Positions 1 to 9,715 of a stretch of 64,000 bases of DNA are shown here, piece by piece. A program made the translations under genes and the position numbers. The notes beneath the pieces are model-generated. The model was not told the origin of the DNA. It saw only the letters and a program-made list of their open reading frames with translations, and searched no databases. Each line of letters starts with the position of its first letter. Position 1 is the stretch's first letter. Origin of the DNA: Chitinophagales bacterium (lineage in GTDB: Bacteria; Bacteroidota; Bacteroidia; Chitinophagales; Chitinophagaceae); contig JAURJU010000050.1 in assembly GCA_030832085.1 (NCBI GenBank), positions 1 to 64,000 on the forward strand. Reading direction: 5' to 3'.

Positions 1-305
1 ATTTCAACTTTTGGTGGATCTGGTGGCTTCGGTGGTGGTGGTGGTGGTGGTGGCTCATTCTCTGGCTGTTTGATTTCCTCCAACTCCACTTCCTTGATTT
101 GGATCTGACCTTTTTTGTCGCCAAGGTCCAAAGAAGAGAGGAAGGATACCAACACAAGGAACAGTTCAATTGAAGCGGTCAGGAGCAATGCGTTCCTGAG
201 TCGCCTGTTGTACTGTGTGCGCAGTTCATAAGCACCATAATTCTTGTTTCTGCCCTCGAAAACGAGGTCGATCAGTTCGGCGCTTAATATTTTGTTTGCA
301 TCCAT
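1..305 (-). CDS. tonB: Energy transducer TonB, N-terminal part (runs off the left edge)
   Basis: Not in the ORF track. Reverse-strand reading from CAT at 303-305 gives MDANKILSAELIDLVFEGRNKNYGAYELR..., a hydrophobic segment, then PPPPPPPKPPDPPK; it follows exbB-exbD-exbD in the same direction. Confidence 0.85.
   Translation of the reverse strand, partial: MDANKILSAELIDLVFEGRNKNYGAYELRTQYNRRLRNALLLTASIELFLVLVSFLSSLDLGDKKGQIQIKEVELEEIKQPENEPPPPPPPPKPPDPPKVE
31..51. repeat. (GGT)7 trinucleotide repeat encoding the poly-proline tract of TonB
   Basis: Seven consecutive GGT units read directly. Confidence 0.9.
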
Positions 306-354
306 GGTAATGCTTTTAATTAGAGATTCAGATTCGTTCAATTTTCACAAAAAA

Positions 355-900
355 TCACTTGATACCAGCGGCACTCTCTGTGATTTTCACCAATTGGTAT
401 TCAACCGGTGAAATATCAACCATGGCGTATCGCTTGATCTCACTGATCGTCATCTCATCGAGAATGTCAACCGTATTCTTGTAGGTGGCATCTTCTGATG
501 GCTTGATGATGATCACGAGGTCATCTGGTTTGGTATTCTGTTTTTTACGGATAATCTCATCCCTGATTGTCTTGAATGTGGCTGTCCTGAAATTTCCTTC
601 TGCAGCCGGATCCAATCCCTCATAGAAATATACGATATCCTGCTTTCCCAACAGTATGGTGAAGGCACCTGATTCTTTTACTTTATTTTGGTCTTCAGGC
701 TTGTCAACATCCTTTGGCATGAAGAGGTTCATTGCCGTAGGCTGTGCCATTGTTGTTGTGAAGATAAAGAAGGTAATCAACAGGAACCCCAGGTCTACCA
801 TGGGTGTCATGTCTACGCGGGTAGACATTTTTTTGGCTTTTTTAACGCCCGGTCCTTTTTTGTGACCGCCGCTATCTCCGCCTCCGTCAATACTTGCCAT
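355..900 (-). CDS. exbD: ExbD/TolR family biopolymer transport protein
   Basis: MSTRVDMTPMVDLGFLLITFFIFTTTM is a typical ExbD TM helix with conserved Asp. Confidence 0.92.
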   Translation of the reverse strand: MASIDGGGDSGGHKKGPGVKKAKKMSTRVDMTPMVDLGFLLITFFIFTTTMAQPTAMNLFMPKDVDKPEDQNKVKESGAFTILLGKQDIVYFYEGLDPAAEGNFRTATFKTIRDEIIRKKQNTKPDDLVIIIKPSEDATYKNTVDILDEMTISEIKRYAMVDISPVEYQLVKITESAAGIK

Positions 901-930
901 AATGGGTTATTTTTCGGTTGATCAATTAAT

Positions 931-1596
931 TTACTTCTTGTTGATTTGGTTCTGACGTGTTTCGTAAAGGGATGTACCTGGAGGGGCATCCTCTGGTGCA
1001 GTTACAAGAAGGAACTTGTTTTGATCGTTCTTCTTGAATGCGTTCAGTACATTTTTGAAAACAGGATACTTGGTATCGTTGTCTGATTTGATCAACAGGT
1101 TCAACTTTCTGCCGGAGTAGGCTACGAGGGCATCACGTACCCAAAAGTAGAGTTCTCCACCGGTAGAATCAGCACATGGAATACCAGGCTGTTGTTTTAC
1201 CACATTTTTGGTGCTTTCCAGTTCGGGATCCAATGAAAGCAAGCTTTTCAATTGGCTGAATGGCACACCTACACTGGGTGCATTGATGAAGTTCTTCATT
1301 TCAGCTGGCGTCAAACCCAGGTTCCTGGTCTTGTTGAGGTTGTCAATAAGAATCTGGCGGAACTGTGGATTGTCTACCGAAACAAAAACCCTGCCGCCCT
1401 TATCGATGGACACCATGAAGGCATCCTTTTCGGGTAAGGCTGCTGAAGAAACCGAATTCGGGGTTGTAACCTCGATAGGTTCTTCTGGTTTGAATTTTGT
1501 TGCCAACATGAAAAACGACAGGATCAGGAACGCAACGTCCACGAAGGGCGTCATGTCATTGTCCGGTGCATGTTTTTTTATTTTAACACTTGGCAT
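931..1596 (-). CDS. exbD: ExbD/TolR family biopolymer transport protein (second copy, enlarged periplasmic domain)
   Basis: DMTPFVDVAFLILSFFMLATKF motif; adjacent to first ExbD and ExbB. Confidence 0.9.
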   Translation of the reverse strand: MPSVKIKKHAPDNDMTPFVDVAFLILSFFMLATKFKPEEPIEVTTPNSVSSAALPEKDAFMVSIDKGGRVFVSVDNPQFRQILIDNLNKTRNLGLTPAEMKNFINAPSVGVPFSQLKSLLSLDPELESTKNVVKQQPGIPCADSTGGELYFWVRDALVAYSGRKLNLLIKSDNDTKYPVFKNVLNAFKKNDQNKFLLVTAPEDAPPGTSLYETRQNQINKK

Positions 1597-1654
1597 GTTT
1601 GCTATTTTATGATTTAGATGCTATTGTCCCTGAATTCCATAAAGGAATGGGCGA

Positions 1655-2503
1655 TTACTTGTATTGAGAAACGAAGCTCTGTGTCAAGGTGAAACCTGAC
1701 TCGTCAATACCGTAAGTGATAGCGTCAATCTTAGTAGTAAACACGTTGTACATCATCAAGGCCACAGACGAAGTACCGATACCCAGTGCAGTGTTGTATA
1801 GGGCTTCTGAGATACCTACCGCAAGTTCAGCAGCAGCACCGGATCCACCCTCCTCACCAAGAGATGAGAATGATTTGATCATACCCAATACAGTTCCAAG
1901 AAGGGCAACAAGTGTACCGAGAGAAGTCAACGTTGAAAGGAATACAAGATTCTTTTGCAACATTGGAAGCTCAAGCGCAGTGGCTTCTTCCACTTCTTTT
2001 TGAATGGCTGCAACCTTTTGGTCTGTGGAGAATTCAGTTGAAGAAATCATTTCCTTGTACTTCTTCAAGCCAGCCTTCATTACATTACCAACACTTCCTT
2101 TTTGCTTGTCGCAAAGGGCGATGGCAGCGTCAACGTTCTTATTGGCCAATTCGAATTGAACTTTGCGAACAAATTCTGCATTGGATGCAGTACCTGTTGC
2201 TTTGCTGATGGTAAGGAAACGCTCAATTGAGAATACCACTACCATGAAAAAACAACCGATCAAAAGAGGAACGATGATACCACCTTCGTACATTTTGTTC
2301 CAAGCGCCGATTGGCCCCTTGTGCGAAGGCCAGAAACCACCCAATTCATCCGGCTTGGAAAATCCGTCCGGGTTACCCAAAATAAATCTCCATACTGCGT
2401 ATCCGGCGATGATACAAAGAATTGGTGCCAGATAAGAAATTGCGTTTCCTCCACCTTTGGATGTTGATGCTTTAGCAGCTGCATTTGGTTTAGTTTCTGC
2501 CAT
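1655..2503 (-). CDS. exbB: MotA/TolQ/ExbB proton channel family protein
   Basis: TolQ/ExbB core: LGTLVALLGTVLGMIKSFSSLGE...LAVGISEALYNTALGI; upstream of two exbD genes. Confidence 0.93.
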   Translation of the reverse strand: MAETKPNAAAKASTSKGGGNAISYLAPILCIIAGYAVWRFILGNPDGFSKPDELGGFWPSHKGPIGAWNKMYEGGIIVPLLIGCFFMVVVFSIERFLTISKATGTASNAEFVRKVQFELANKNVDAAIALCDKQKGSVGNVMKAGLKKYKEMISSTEFSTDQKVAAIQKEVEEATALELPMLQKNLVFLSTLTSLGTLVALLGTVLGMIKSFSSLGEEGGSGAAAELAVGISEALYNTALGIGTSSVALMMYNVFTTKIDAITYGIDESGFTLTQSFVSQYK

Positions 2504-2778
2504 GACTTTCGTTTTTTAGAATTTAAAATTTCTGGTTGTTAAAAAAATAGTTTACACCCGCTGACAAATCACGTCAAGCACTTGTCTTTTCGTTAATAGT
2601 TCAGTTGATGCTGAGCAAGATAATGAAATTGGCTAAAAAAAATCACAGGCTGAAAAAAAATTAAAATAATTTAAAAATGGTGCAAATTTTCCGTCTTTCC
2701 TCCGTCAGAACCTTTGTTCACTTTCGTGCGTTTTATTGTACAGAAAACATATATTTACCTTCCACAAAAAAGAGAAAA

Positions 2779-5346
2779 ATGAGATCAATCCAGTTCATCA
2801 GGATAACTGCAATGGCCAGTATCATCCTGACCCAACAACTAATTTCGGTTGCACAAAACCGACGAGACCAACCTCCTCCGGCCCCTGCCGCAGCTCCTGC
2901 AGCCCCATCTGGCGCTCCTTCCATGCCTCCAATGGGCGCCCCCAAAACAGGGCCCAAGGCCTATAAGGAAGTGATCACAGCAAAAGCAAAAACTTCAAAA
3001 GGCCTTTTTACAGTGCACAAAGTGGACGACAAGTTCTATTTTGAGCTCAGTGAGGCCATTTTCGGTAGGGAAATCATGGCCATCACCCGCTTTTCAAAAG
3101 TTGCAGGTGGCGGCGGACTCTATGGTGGGGAAATGGCCAACCAACAGGTGGTTAAGTTTGAAAAAGGACCTGACAACAAGGTTTTCATGAGGGTAGTGAC
3201 TGTCATCAGTGTGGCGGATTCCACCCAACCCATCTACAAGGCTGTAAGGAATTCAAACCTCGACCCGATTGCAGCAGCATTCGATGTAAAATCATTGGGC
3301 AAAGATTCCAGCGGTGCAGTCATTGAGGTTACTGACTTTTTCAAGGGAGACAACCAAGCAGTTTCACTCAACGCCTCATCCAAAAGAAGGTTCAACCTGA
3401 CCATGCTGATGGCCGATCGATCCTATATCGAGACCATAAAAAGCTTCCCCATCAACACAGAGGTGCGCACCGTAAAAACATTCGGCGCTTCAAGCGGTGG
3501 TGGCATGGGAGCACCCTCTCCATTCCCTACACCAAGCCTTCCTGCAGCGAGTGCAGCAGGTGCGGTTACCATTGAAACCAATACCTCATTCATCCTCCTT
3601 CCAGAAACACCGATGAAAAAAAGGATGAACGACCAGCGCGTTGGTTATTTCGCAGATGATTACAGCGTTTACAGCGACAACCAGCAAAAGGTTGAAAACG
3701 AAAACTTTATTGTGCGCTGGAACCTTCAACCCAAAAAGGAAGATGTTGAAAAATGGAAAAAAGGCGAACTCGTTGAACCACAAAAGCCCATTGTATATTA
3801 TATTGACCCTGCCACACCCAAAAAATGGAGGCCTTACCTGATCAAGGGTATCAATGACTGGCAGGTTGCATTTGAAAAGGCGGGCTTCAAAAATGCCATC
3901 ATCGGCAAGGAATGGCCTGAGAATGACAGCACCATGAGCTTGGAGGATGCACGCTTTTCCGTAATCCGCTACTTTGCTTCAGACATCGCAAATGCCTATG
4001 GGCCCAACGTTCATGATCCCCGCAGTGGTGAAATCATTGAAAGCCATATCGGATGGTACCACAATGTAATGAGCCTGGTACACGACTGGTATTTTGTACA
4101 GGCAGCCGCAGTGGATCCTGATGCACGCAAGATGACTTTTGATGATGACCTGATGGGCAATCTTATCCGTTTTGTTTCTTCCCATGAAGTGGGTCATACC
4201 CTTGGTCTTCGCCACAACATGGGATCCAGCAGCAAGACACCAGTGGAAAAACTGCGCGACAAGACATGGGTTGAAGCCAATGGACATACTGCATCCATCA
4301 TGGACTATGCACGTTTCAACTATGTTGCTCAACCGGAAGACAAGATCAGCAAGGCTGGTTTGTTCCCCCGCATAGGCGACTACGACAAGTGGGCAATTGA
4401 GTGGGGTTATGGATATGGAGCAGACACCGAAGAGGCTGATAAAAAACAAAGGAATAAACTATACAACGAAAGGATTGCACAAAATCCACGGGTATGGTTT
4501 GGCACCTATGAGTATGGCAACATGTCTGATGCAAGAACACAAAGCGAAGACCTTGGTGACAACGCGATGAGGGCCAGCGAATACGGCATCAAAAACCTGA
4601 AAAGGATTTTGCCCAACCTGCCAGAATGGACCAAAGAGGAAGGCAATAATTATTCCAATCTTTCCCAGATGTATGGCCAGGTGGTTTCACAATTCAACCG
4701 TTATCTTGGACATGTGGTGCGCAACATTGGTGGCTACTATGAGACGCCAAAAAGCGTAGAGCAAGCTGGTAGTGTATTTGAAGTAACGCCAAAGGCCATG
4801 CAGAAAGATGCAGTTGCTTTTGTAAACACGCAGTTGTTTGCGACACCAACTTGGATGCTGGACAACAATATCCTGGACAAGATCAGCAGCCCAACTGCAG
4901 ACCAACTTGCATCCATTCAGGACAATGTACTTGGCAGCATCCTCTCTGTTTCACGCCTAACCAGGATGAGCACATCTGCCAACAGGTTTGCCAACGCATA
5001 CAATGTTGATGAACTCTTCAGCGACCTGAAAAAAGGCATCTGGAGCGAACTTGCCGCAAAAAAGAAGATTGATGGGCACAGAAGAAACCTTCAAAAGGCA
5101 TATGCTGAAAGAATGATTGCCTTGCTGGGCAACAATGCCGCGAGCGGTATGACCATCTCCATGGGCGGTTCCATCAGCATGGGTCCTGATGCAAAGAAAA
5201 CGGACGTATCGTCTGTGGTTCGCGCACACCTTGCTTCACTCAGGACTGAAATCCAGGCAGCCACTGCTGGCATGCCTGATGCGATGAGCAAATACCATCT
5301 GCAAGATGTTGCAGACAGGATCAAAAACGCACTTGATCCAAAGTAA
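2779..5346 (+). CDS. Secreted zinc-dependent metalloprotease (DUF5117/DUF4953-like, metzincin-type motif)
   Basis: HEVGHTLGLRHNMGSSS zinc motif and downstream SIMDYARFNY Met-turn-like segment. ORF opens at 2677, but MRSIQFIRITAMASIILTQQLISVAQ at 2779 is a better signal-peptide start. Confidence 0.85.
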   Translation: MRSIQFIRITAMASIILTQQLISVAQNRRDQPPPAPAAAPAAPSGAPSMPPMGAPKTGPKAYKEVITAKAKTSKGLFTVHKVDDKFYFELSEAIFGREIMAITRFSKVAGGGGLYGGEMANQQVVKFEKGPDNKVFMRVVTVISVADSTQPIYKAVRNSNLDPIAAAFDVKSLGKDSSGAVIEVTDFFKGDNQAVSLNASSKRRFNLTMLMADRSYIETIKSFPINTEVRTVKTFGASSGGGMGAPSPFPTPSLPAASAAGAVTIETNTSFILLPETPMKKRMNDQRVGYFADDYSVYSDNQQKVENENFIVRWNLQPKKEDVEKWKKGELVEPQKPIVYYIDPATPKKWRPYLIKGINDWQVAFEKAGFKNAIIGKEWPENDSTMSLEDARFSVIRYFASDIANAYGPNVHDPRSGEIIESHIGWYHNVMSLVHDWYFVQAAAVDPDARKMTFDDDLMGNLIRFVSSHEVGHTLGLRHNMGSSSKTPVEKLRDKTWVEANGHTASIMDYARFNYVAQPEDKISKAGLFPRIGDYDKWAIEWGYGYGADTEEADKKQRNKLYNERIAQNPRVWFGTYEYGNMSDARTQSEDLGDNAMRASEYGIKNLKRILPNLPEWTKEEGNNYSNLSQMYGQVVSQFNRYLGHVVRNIGGYYETPKSVEQAGSVFEVTPKAMQKDAVAFVNTQLFATPTWMLDNNILDKISSPTADQLASIQDNVLGSILSVSRLTRMSTSANRFANAYNVDELFSDLKKGIWSELAAKKKIDGHRRNLQKAYAERMIALLGNNAASGMTISMGGSISMGPDAKKTDVSSVVRAHLASLRTEIQAATAGMPDAMSKYHLQDVADRIKNALDPK

Positions 5347-5364
5347 TCACTTTAAAGAAAGTAT

Positions 5365-5402
5365 AACGCGGAGCGCCTTCCAATTGGAAGGCGCTCCGCG
5401 TT
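5365..5402. terminator. 38-bp perfect palindrome between convergent genes; candidate bidirectional terminator
   Basis: AACGCGGAGCGCCTTCCAA|TTGGAAGGCGCTCCGCGTT, 19-nt perfectly complementary arms. Confidence 0.75.
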
Positions 5403-5481
5403 TATAACCACTTGATCAAAAAAGTTCAATAGAAAGGACCATGACAAGCCACGAATATGTCCTGACTTGGAAAGACCTCAA

Positions 5482-6759
5482 CTACTCATAGCGCAGGGCA
5501 ACGATTGGATCGAGCTTTGAGGCTTTCATCGCAGGATACAGCCCTGCTGTAATTCCTACAGCAGAACAGATGACAATACCAATGGAAATGATTTTCCAAG
5601 GGATGAAAAATGGGGTATCCATAAGGCTTCCCACAAGATTTCCAATGATAACACCCAGGAGGATACCAATGACGGCTCCCATCAAACTGATCAATGTGGA
5701 TTCAAAAAGAAACTGCGCCCTTATGGAGTTTCTTTTTCCTCCCAAGGCCTTGATCAATCCCACTTCTTTGGTGCGTTCTGTAACCGCCACCAACATGATG
5801 TTCATCAAACCAATGGCTGCACCTACAAGGGTGATGAAGCCAATGGCTCCTGCTGCGGCTGAGATGGTCCCCAACAATTTGATAAAGGTCTCTGCAATGC
5901 TATCACTCTTGTCTACGTAAAAATTATTGTCTTCTGTTATGTCAAGCCCCCTGATGATCCTGAAAACTCCCTCTGCCTCACCAATGGCGGATTCCATGAG
6001 GTTGACATCAGGTACCATGATGGCCAATGAAAAGGATTGGTTACGGTTTGCATAGCGCTGCCGCACATTGGTATAGGTGGAAAAAACAACATTGTCTGCC
6101 TGTAAAAAAGAACTTGACCCTTTCTCTTTCGTGATGCCAATCACACGGTACTTGTTGTTGCCAACACGAATGACTTTTTCCAAACCACGCTCATATTTTG
6201 ACCCAAAAAGCTTTGAGGCAACATCTTTTCCAATGATGCAAATGTCTTGCCCGCTTTCAACATCTGTCTTGTTGAAATTTCTTCCAAATGCGATCTCATA
6301 CCCATTCAGCTGCAAATAATTCTCATCTCCCCCATTGATGGAGACGGTGGGATTGGTCTTTTTGTTTTCAAAGTTTACCACCTGGTTTCTTGCGCCATTC
6401 AAGCCGATGCTGACGTCAGCAGGATAATCATACATGGCCTTGAACTGCTTGGCCTGACGAAAAGTAATGATCTTGCCGGTATTGGATTTTTTCTCCCTTC
6501 TGCTGGTTTTTGTGTTGGATTGTGTTACGTTCGAGCCCCGGCCAAAAGATACACGCCGCTCTTTGAAGCGTATACTGAAGGCATTGGCCCCCATGGTGGA
6601 AAAGCTGTCCCTAAGGCTCGTATTCATTGCCTCGATAGCAGTAATAATGCCAACCAGGGCCATAATGCCAAATGCAATGATGGCAACAGTTATGCCCGTG
6701 CGCAGCTTATTTCCCCGCACTGTTCTCCATGCCAATGAAAGGTTGTCCTTGAATTTCAT
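5482..6759 (-). CDS. ABC transporter permease (MacB/FtsX-like)
   Basis: N-terminal TM followed by MacB periplasmic domain and C-terminal FtsX segment (ERTKEVGLIKALGGKRNSIRAQFLFES). Confidence 0.9.
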   Translation of the reverse strand: MKFKDNLSLAWRTVRGNKLRTGITVAIIAFGIMALVGIITAIEAMNTSLRDSFSTMGANAFSIRFKERRVSFGRGSNVTQSNTKTSRREKKSNTGKIITFRQAKQFKAMYDYPADVSIGLNGARNQVVNFENKKTNPTVSINGGDENYLQLNGYEIAFGRNFNKTDVESGQDICIIGKDVASKLFGSKYERGLEKVIRVGNNKYRVIGITKEKGSSSFLQADNVVFSTYTNVRQRYANRNQSFSLAIMVPDVNLMESAIGEAEGVFRIIRGLDITEDNNFYVDKSDSIAETFIKLLGTISAAAGAIGFITLVGAAIGLMNIMLVAVTERTKEVGLIKALGGKRNSIRAQFLFESTLISLMGAVIGILLGVIIGNLVGSLMDTPFFIPWKIISIGIVICSAVGITAGLYPAMKASKLDPIVALRYE

Positions 6760-6845
6760 GGGATAAAATTAGGTAAACCTTCCTTGTGATGCCGAAAAGT
6801 TTGATGAGCGGATGTCAATCTACTGCCGAATGATACAATAATTAC

Positions 6846-8216
6846 CTAAAGCAGCCCGGTCAGCAAATCCGGATGAATTCCCAAGACCAGCAGCAGAACT
6901 GCAGCAATGAGCAGTGTAATCCTGAAAGCGGGTGCAAATGCAACATGTTGTTCTACGGTCGCTTCCTTGAAATACATCGCCTGAATGACCCTGAAATAAT
7001 AATACACACTGATTGCAGCTGACAGGATGGCCACGATGGCAAGCCAAAGGAAATTACCATCCTTGATCACGGCCAACAGCATATAGTACTTGGCGAAAAA
7101 ACCTGCTGTCAAAGGAATACCTGCAAGCGAAAGAATACAGATCAACATGGAAAATGCAACCAGCGGATGCTTTTTTGCAAATCCGTTGAAGGCATCAATG
7201 GAATGATCGTCGAATTTTGTGAGCACCCCAAATATCCCAATGGTAGCAATTCCATATGCAGCAAAATAAAGGATCATGCCCTGTTTGGCGAAAATGTTCA
7301 AAGCAAAGACGCCCAACACCATAAAGCCTGCCTGAGCAATGGAAGAGTAGCTGAGCATTCTTTTCACACTTTGTTGGAAAACAGCAGTAATGTTACCAAC
7401 CAACAATGTCAATGTTGCTACAACTGCCATCAAAACCTGCCAATCACTTTGGAATTTTCCAAAAGCAGTTTCAAACAGTTTGAGGAAAGCAAAGAATCCC
7501 GCTGCCTTGACAATCGTGGCCATGAAAGAAGTAAACACGGTAGGACTGCCATCGTAAACATCCGGGGTCCAGAAATGAAATGGCGCTGCAGAGACCTTGA
7601 AGGACATTGAAGCCAGCAACAATACCATTCCTATGGCTTTCATTGGTGACAATGCGCCCAATCCTGCATTGATGCCTTCCAGGTAAAATGTTCCCGCATC
7701 TCCATAGAGGAAAGCGATTCCCATCAGCATGATGCCTGTAGAAAAAGATCCCATGAGAAAATATTTCAGGGCGGCTTCATTGCTTTTTAGGTTTGATTTG
7801 TCACTTCCGGCAAGAACATACAGTGGGATGGAAATGATTTCTATTCCGATGAACAACATGAGCAATGACTTGAAACCTGCAATGATCGAAATTCCGGAAA
7901 GGATAAAAAACAACAATGCATAAAGGTCAGATGGTGTTCTGCCAGACTTTTCTATGTCACTACCGGAAAGCAGGAAATAAAGAAGCGTGGAAAAAAGAAC
8001 CACTGCGTTGAAGATCAATCCAAAACCATTGTAAACGAGCATTGACCTGGTGTCAATATCAAAGAAGGAAATTCCTAGGTACTCCATCCAATTGACAACA
8101 AAAACCGCAAGCACACCCAACACGGCAACAGCTGAAACAATTCTTGTGTTTTTTGTGGCAAAGCCTGTGTACATCATCAGTACACCCCAAAGCGCAGAAA
8201 GAATAATTGCATTCAT
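6846..8216 (-). CDS. nuoN: NADH-quinone oxidoreductase subunit N
   Basis: Antiporter-like multi-TM protein, last gene of the nuo cluster; FHFWTPDVYDGSPTVFTSFMATIVKAAGF. Confidence 0.95.
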   Translation of the reverse strand: MNAIILSALWGVLMMYTGFATKNTRIVSAVAVLGVLAVFVVNWMEYLGISFFDIDTRSMLVYNGFGLIFNAVVLFSTLLYFLLSGSDIEKSGRTPSDLYALLFFILSGISIIAGFKSLLMLFIGIEIISIPLYVLAGSDKSNLKSNEAALKYFLMGSFSTGIMLMGIAFLYGDAGTFYLEGINAGLGALSPMKAIGMVLLLASMSFKVSAAPFHFWTPDVYDGSPTVFTSFMATIVKAAGFFAFLKLFETAFGKFQSDWQVLMAVVATLTLLVGNITAVFQQSVKRMLSYSSIAQAGFMVLGVFALNIFAKQGMILYFAAYGIATIGIFGVLTKFDDHSIDAFNGFAKKHPLVAFSMLICILSLAGIPLTAGFFAKYYMLLAVIKDGNFLWLAIVAILSAAISVYYYFRVIQAMYFKEATVEQHVAFAPAFRITLLIAAVLLLVLGIHPDLLTGLL

Positions 8217-8230
8217 ACCCCTACAATATT

Positions 8231-9700
8231 TTAAATGGTAACATACCTGTTTACAATAAGACCTACCGTTTCATACATCATCTTGAAAAATGGATCGGGA
8301 TATACACCGAAGAAAAGTATCAGTCCGGTAATGACTGTCAACACCATTGCCTGTGTCTTGTTGATGTCCGCAAATCCTTCAACAGCATCTCCAGCCTCAC
8401 CATAAAACACGTTTTTAATCATGTTCAAGGTGTACACCGCAGAAAAAATGATGCTGAGGCCGGCCAATGCAGCAATCCATGGCCTGAACTGGTATAACCC
8501 GTTGAAGATCATGAACTCTCCTACAAATGCATTTGTGAGCGGCAATGCAATATTTGCAAATGCGGCAATGACCAGAAAGATGGTCAGCACCGGTGCTTTT
8601 CTTGCTATACCCCCCAACTTTGAGATGGATGTGACGCCAGTTTGTTTTTCAACCAGGTCAGCAACAATCCAAAGTGCCATGATATTGATGCCATGGCTGA
8701 ACATCTGCAAGACAGCACCATTGAGGGCAGCATGCTTGAGGGTGAATGCACCTGCAGCCATGAGGCCGATGTGCGCAATGGAAGAGTAGGCAATGAGCCG
8801 CTTGATATTGTCCTGGTTGATGGCAACCAACGAGGCATACAGCATTCCAATAACAATCATAACAATGATGCCCGTATTGAATTCTTTTACTGCCACAGGA
8901 AACAATGGGAGCAACCAGCGCAGCAAACCAAACAACCCCATCTTCACCATCACAGCACTGAGCACCATGGTCACAGGCGTTGGGGCCTGTTCATATGCCT
9001 CTGGCTGCCAGGTGTGCAAAGGGAATATGGGCATCTTGATTGCAAAAGCGATGAAGAAAAGCAGGAACATCCAGTATTGCTCAATGTTGGAAAGCTTGAC
9101 GTTGTAGAAGGCCACTAGACTGAATGAGGCATTGCTCGTCTTGAGGTACATGTAAAGTATTCCAATCAACAGAAAAAGTGAACCGACAAAGGTGTAAATG
9201 AAAAACTTGAAAGTGGCCCTGATTCGTTTTTCGCCACCCCAAATGGAAGCAAGAAAATAAACCGGAATCAACGCAAGTTCCCAGAAGAGATAGAACACCA
9301 GGGCGTCAGTGGCCATAAAAACGCCCATGAGGCCACATTGCGCAAGCAACATCAGACCATAAAAACGATTGGCGTTGGGATAGCGGTTGCCTGGAACCAA
9401 CAGAAATACCATGGGAAAGACCAAGGCAGTCAGCAGGCAGAGCACCCGGGTAAGGCCATCGAGGATCAACCCAAAACTGCTACCCAAACCAGGAAGCCAA
9501 ACATAGCTCACCTGGCTGTATGCATTGTATTCCATTGTTGTGAAAAAAAGACTGGTCATCATCACCCCCATGGTCAACAAGGAAAAAATGATGGCTGCTG
9601 CTCTTGCTCCCTTTTCTGATTGGATGAAAAATGAAATAAGTCCACCTGCCAAAGGCAACCAGATCAACAGGGCGGGAAAATTATCAAATGCTGCGAACAT
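8231..9700 (-). CDS. nuoM: NADH-quinone oxidoreductase subunit M
   Basis: PLHTWQPEAYEQAPTPVTMVLSAVMVKMGLFGLLRW motif; operon position. Confidence 0.95.
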   Translation of the reverse strand: MFAAFDNFPALLIWLPLAGGLISFFIQSEKGARAAAIIFSLLTMGVMMTSLFFTTMEYNAYSQVSYVWLPGLGSSFGLILDGLTRVLCLLTALVFPMVFLLVPGNRYPNANRFYGLMLLAQCGLMGVFMATDALVFYLFWELALIPVYFLASIWGGEKRIRATFKFFIYTFVGSLFLLIGILYMYLKTSNASFSLVAFYNVKLSNIEQYWMFLLFFIAFAIKMPIFPLHTWQPEAYEQAPTPVTMVLSAVMVKMGLFGLLRWLLPLFPVAVKEFNTGIIVMIVIGMLYASLVAINQDNIKRLIAYSSIAHIGLMAAGAFTLKHAALNGAVLQMFSHGINIMALWIVADLVEKQTGVTSISKLGGIARKAPVLTIFLVIAAFANIALPLTNAFVGEFMIFNGLYQFRPWIAALAGLSIIFSAVYTLNMIKNVFYGEAGDAVEGFADINKTQAMVLTVITGLILFFGVYPDPFFKMMYETVGLIVNRYVTI

Positions 9701-9715
9701 ATTGAATGCGTTTGA

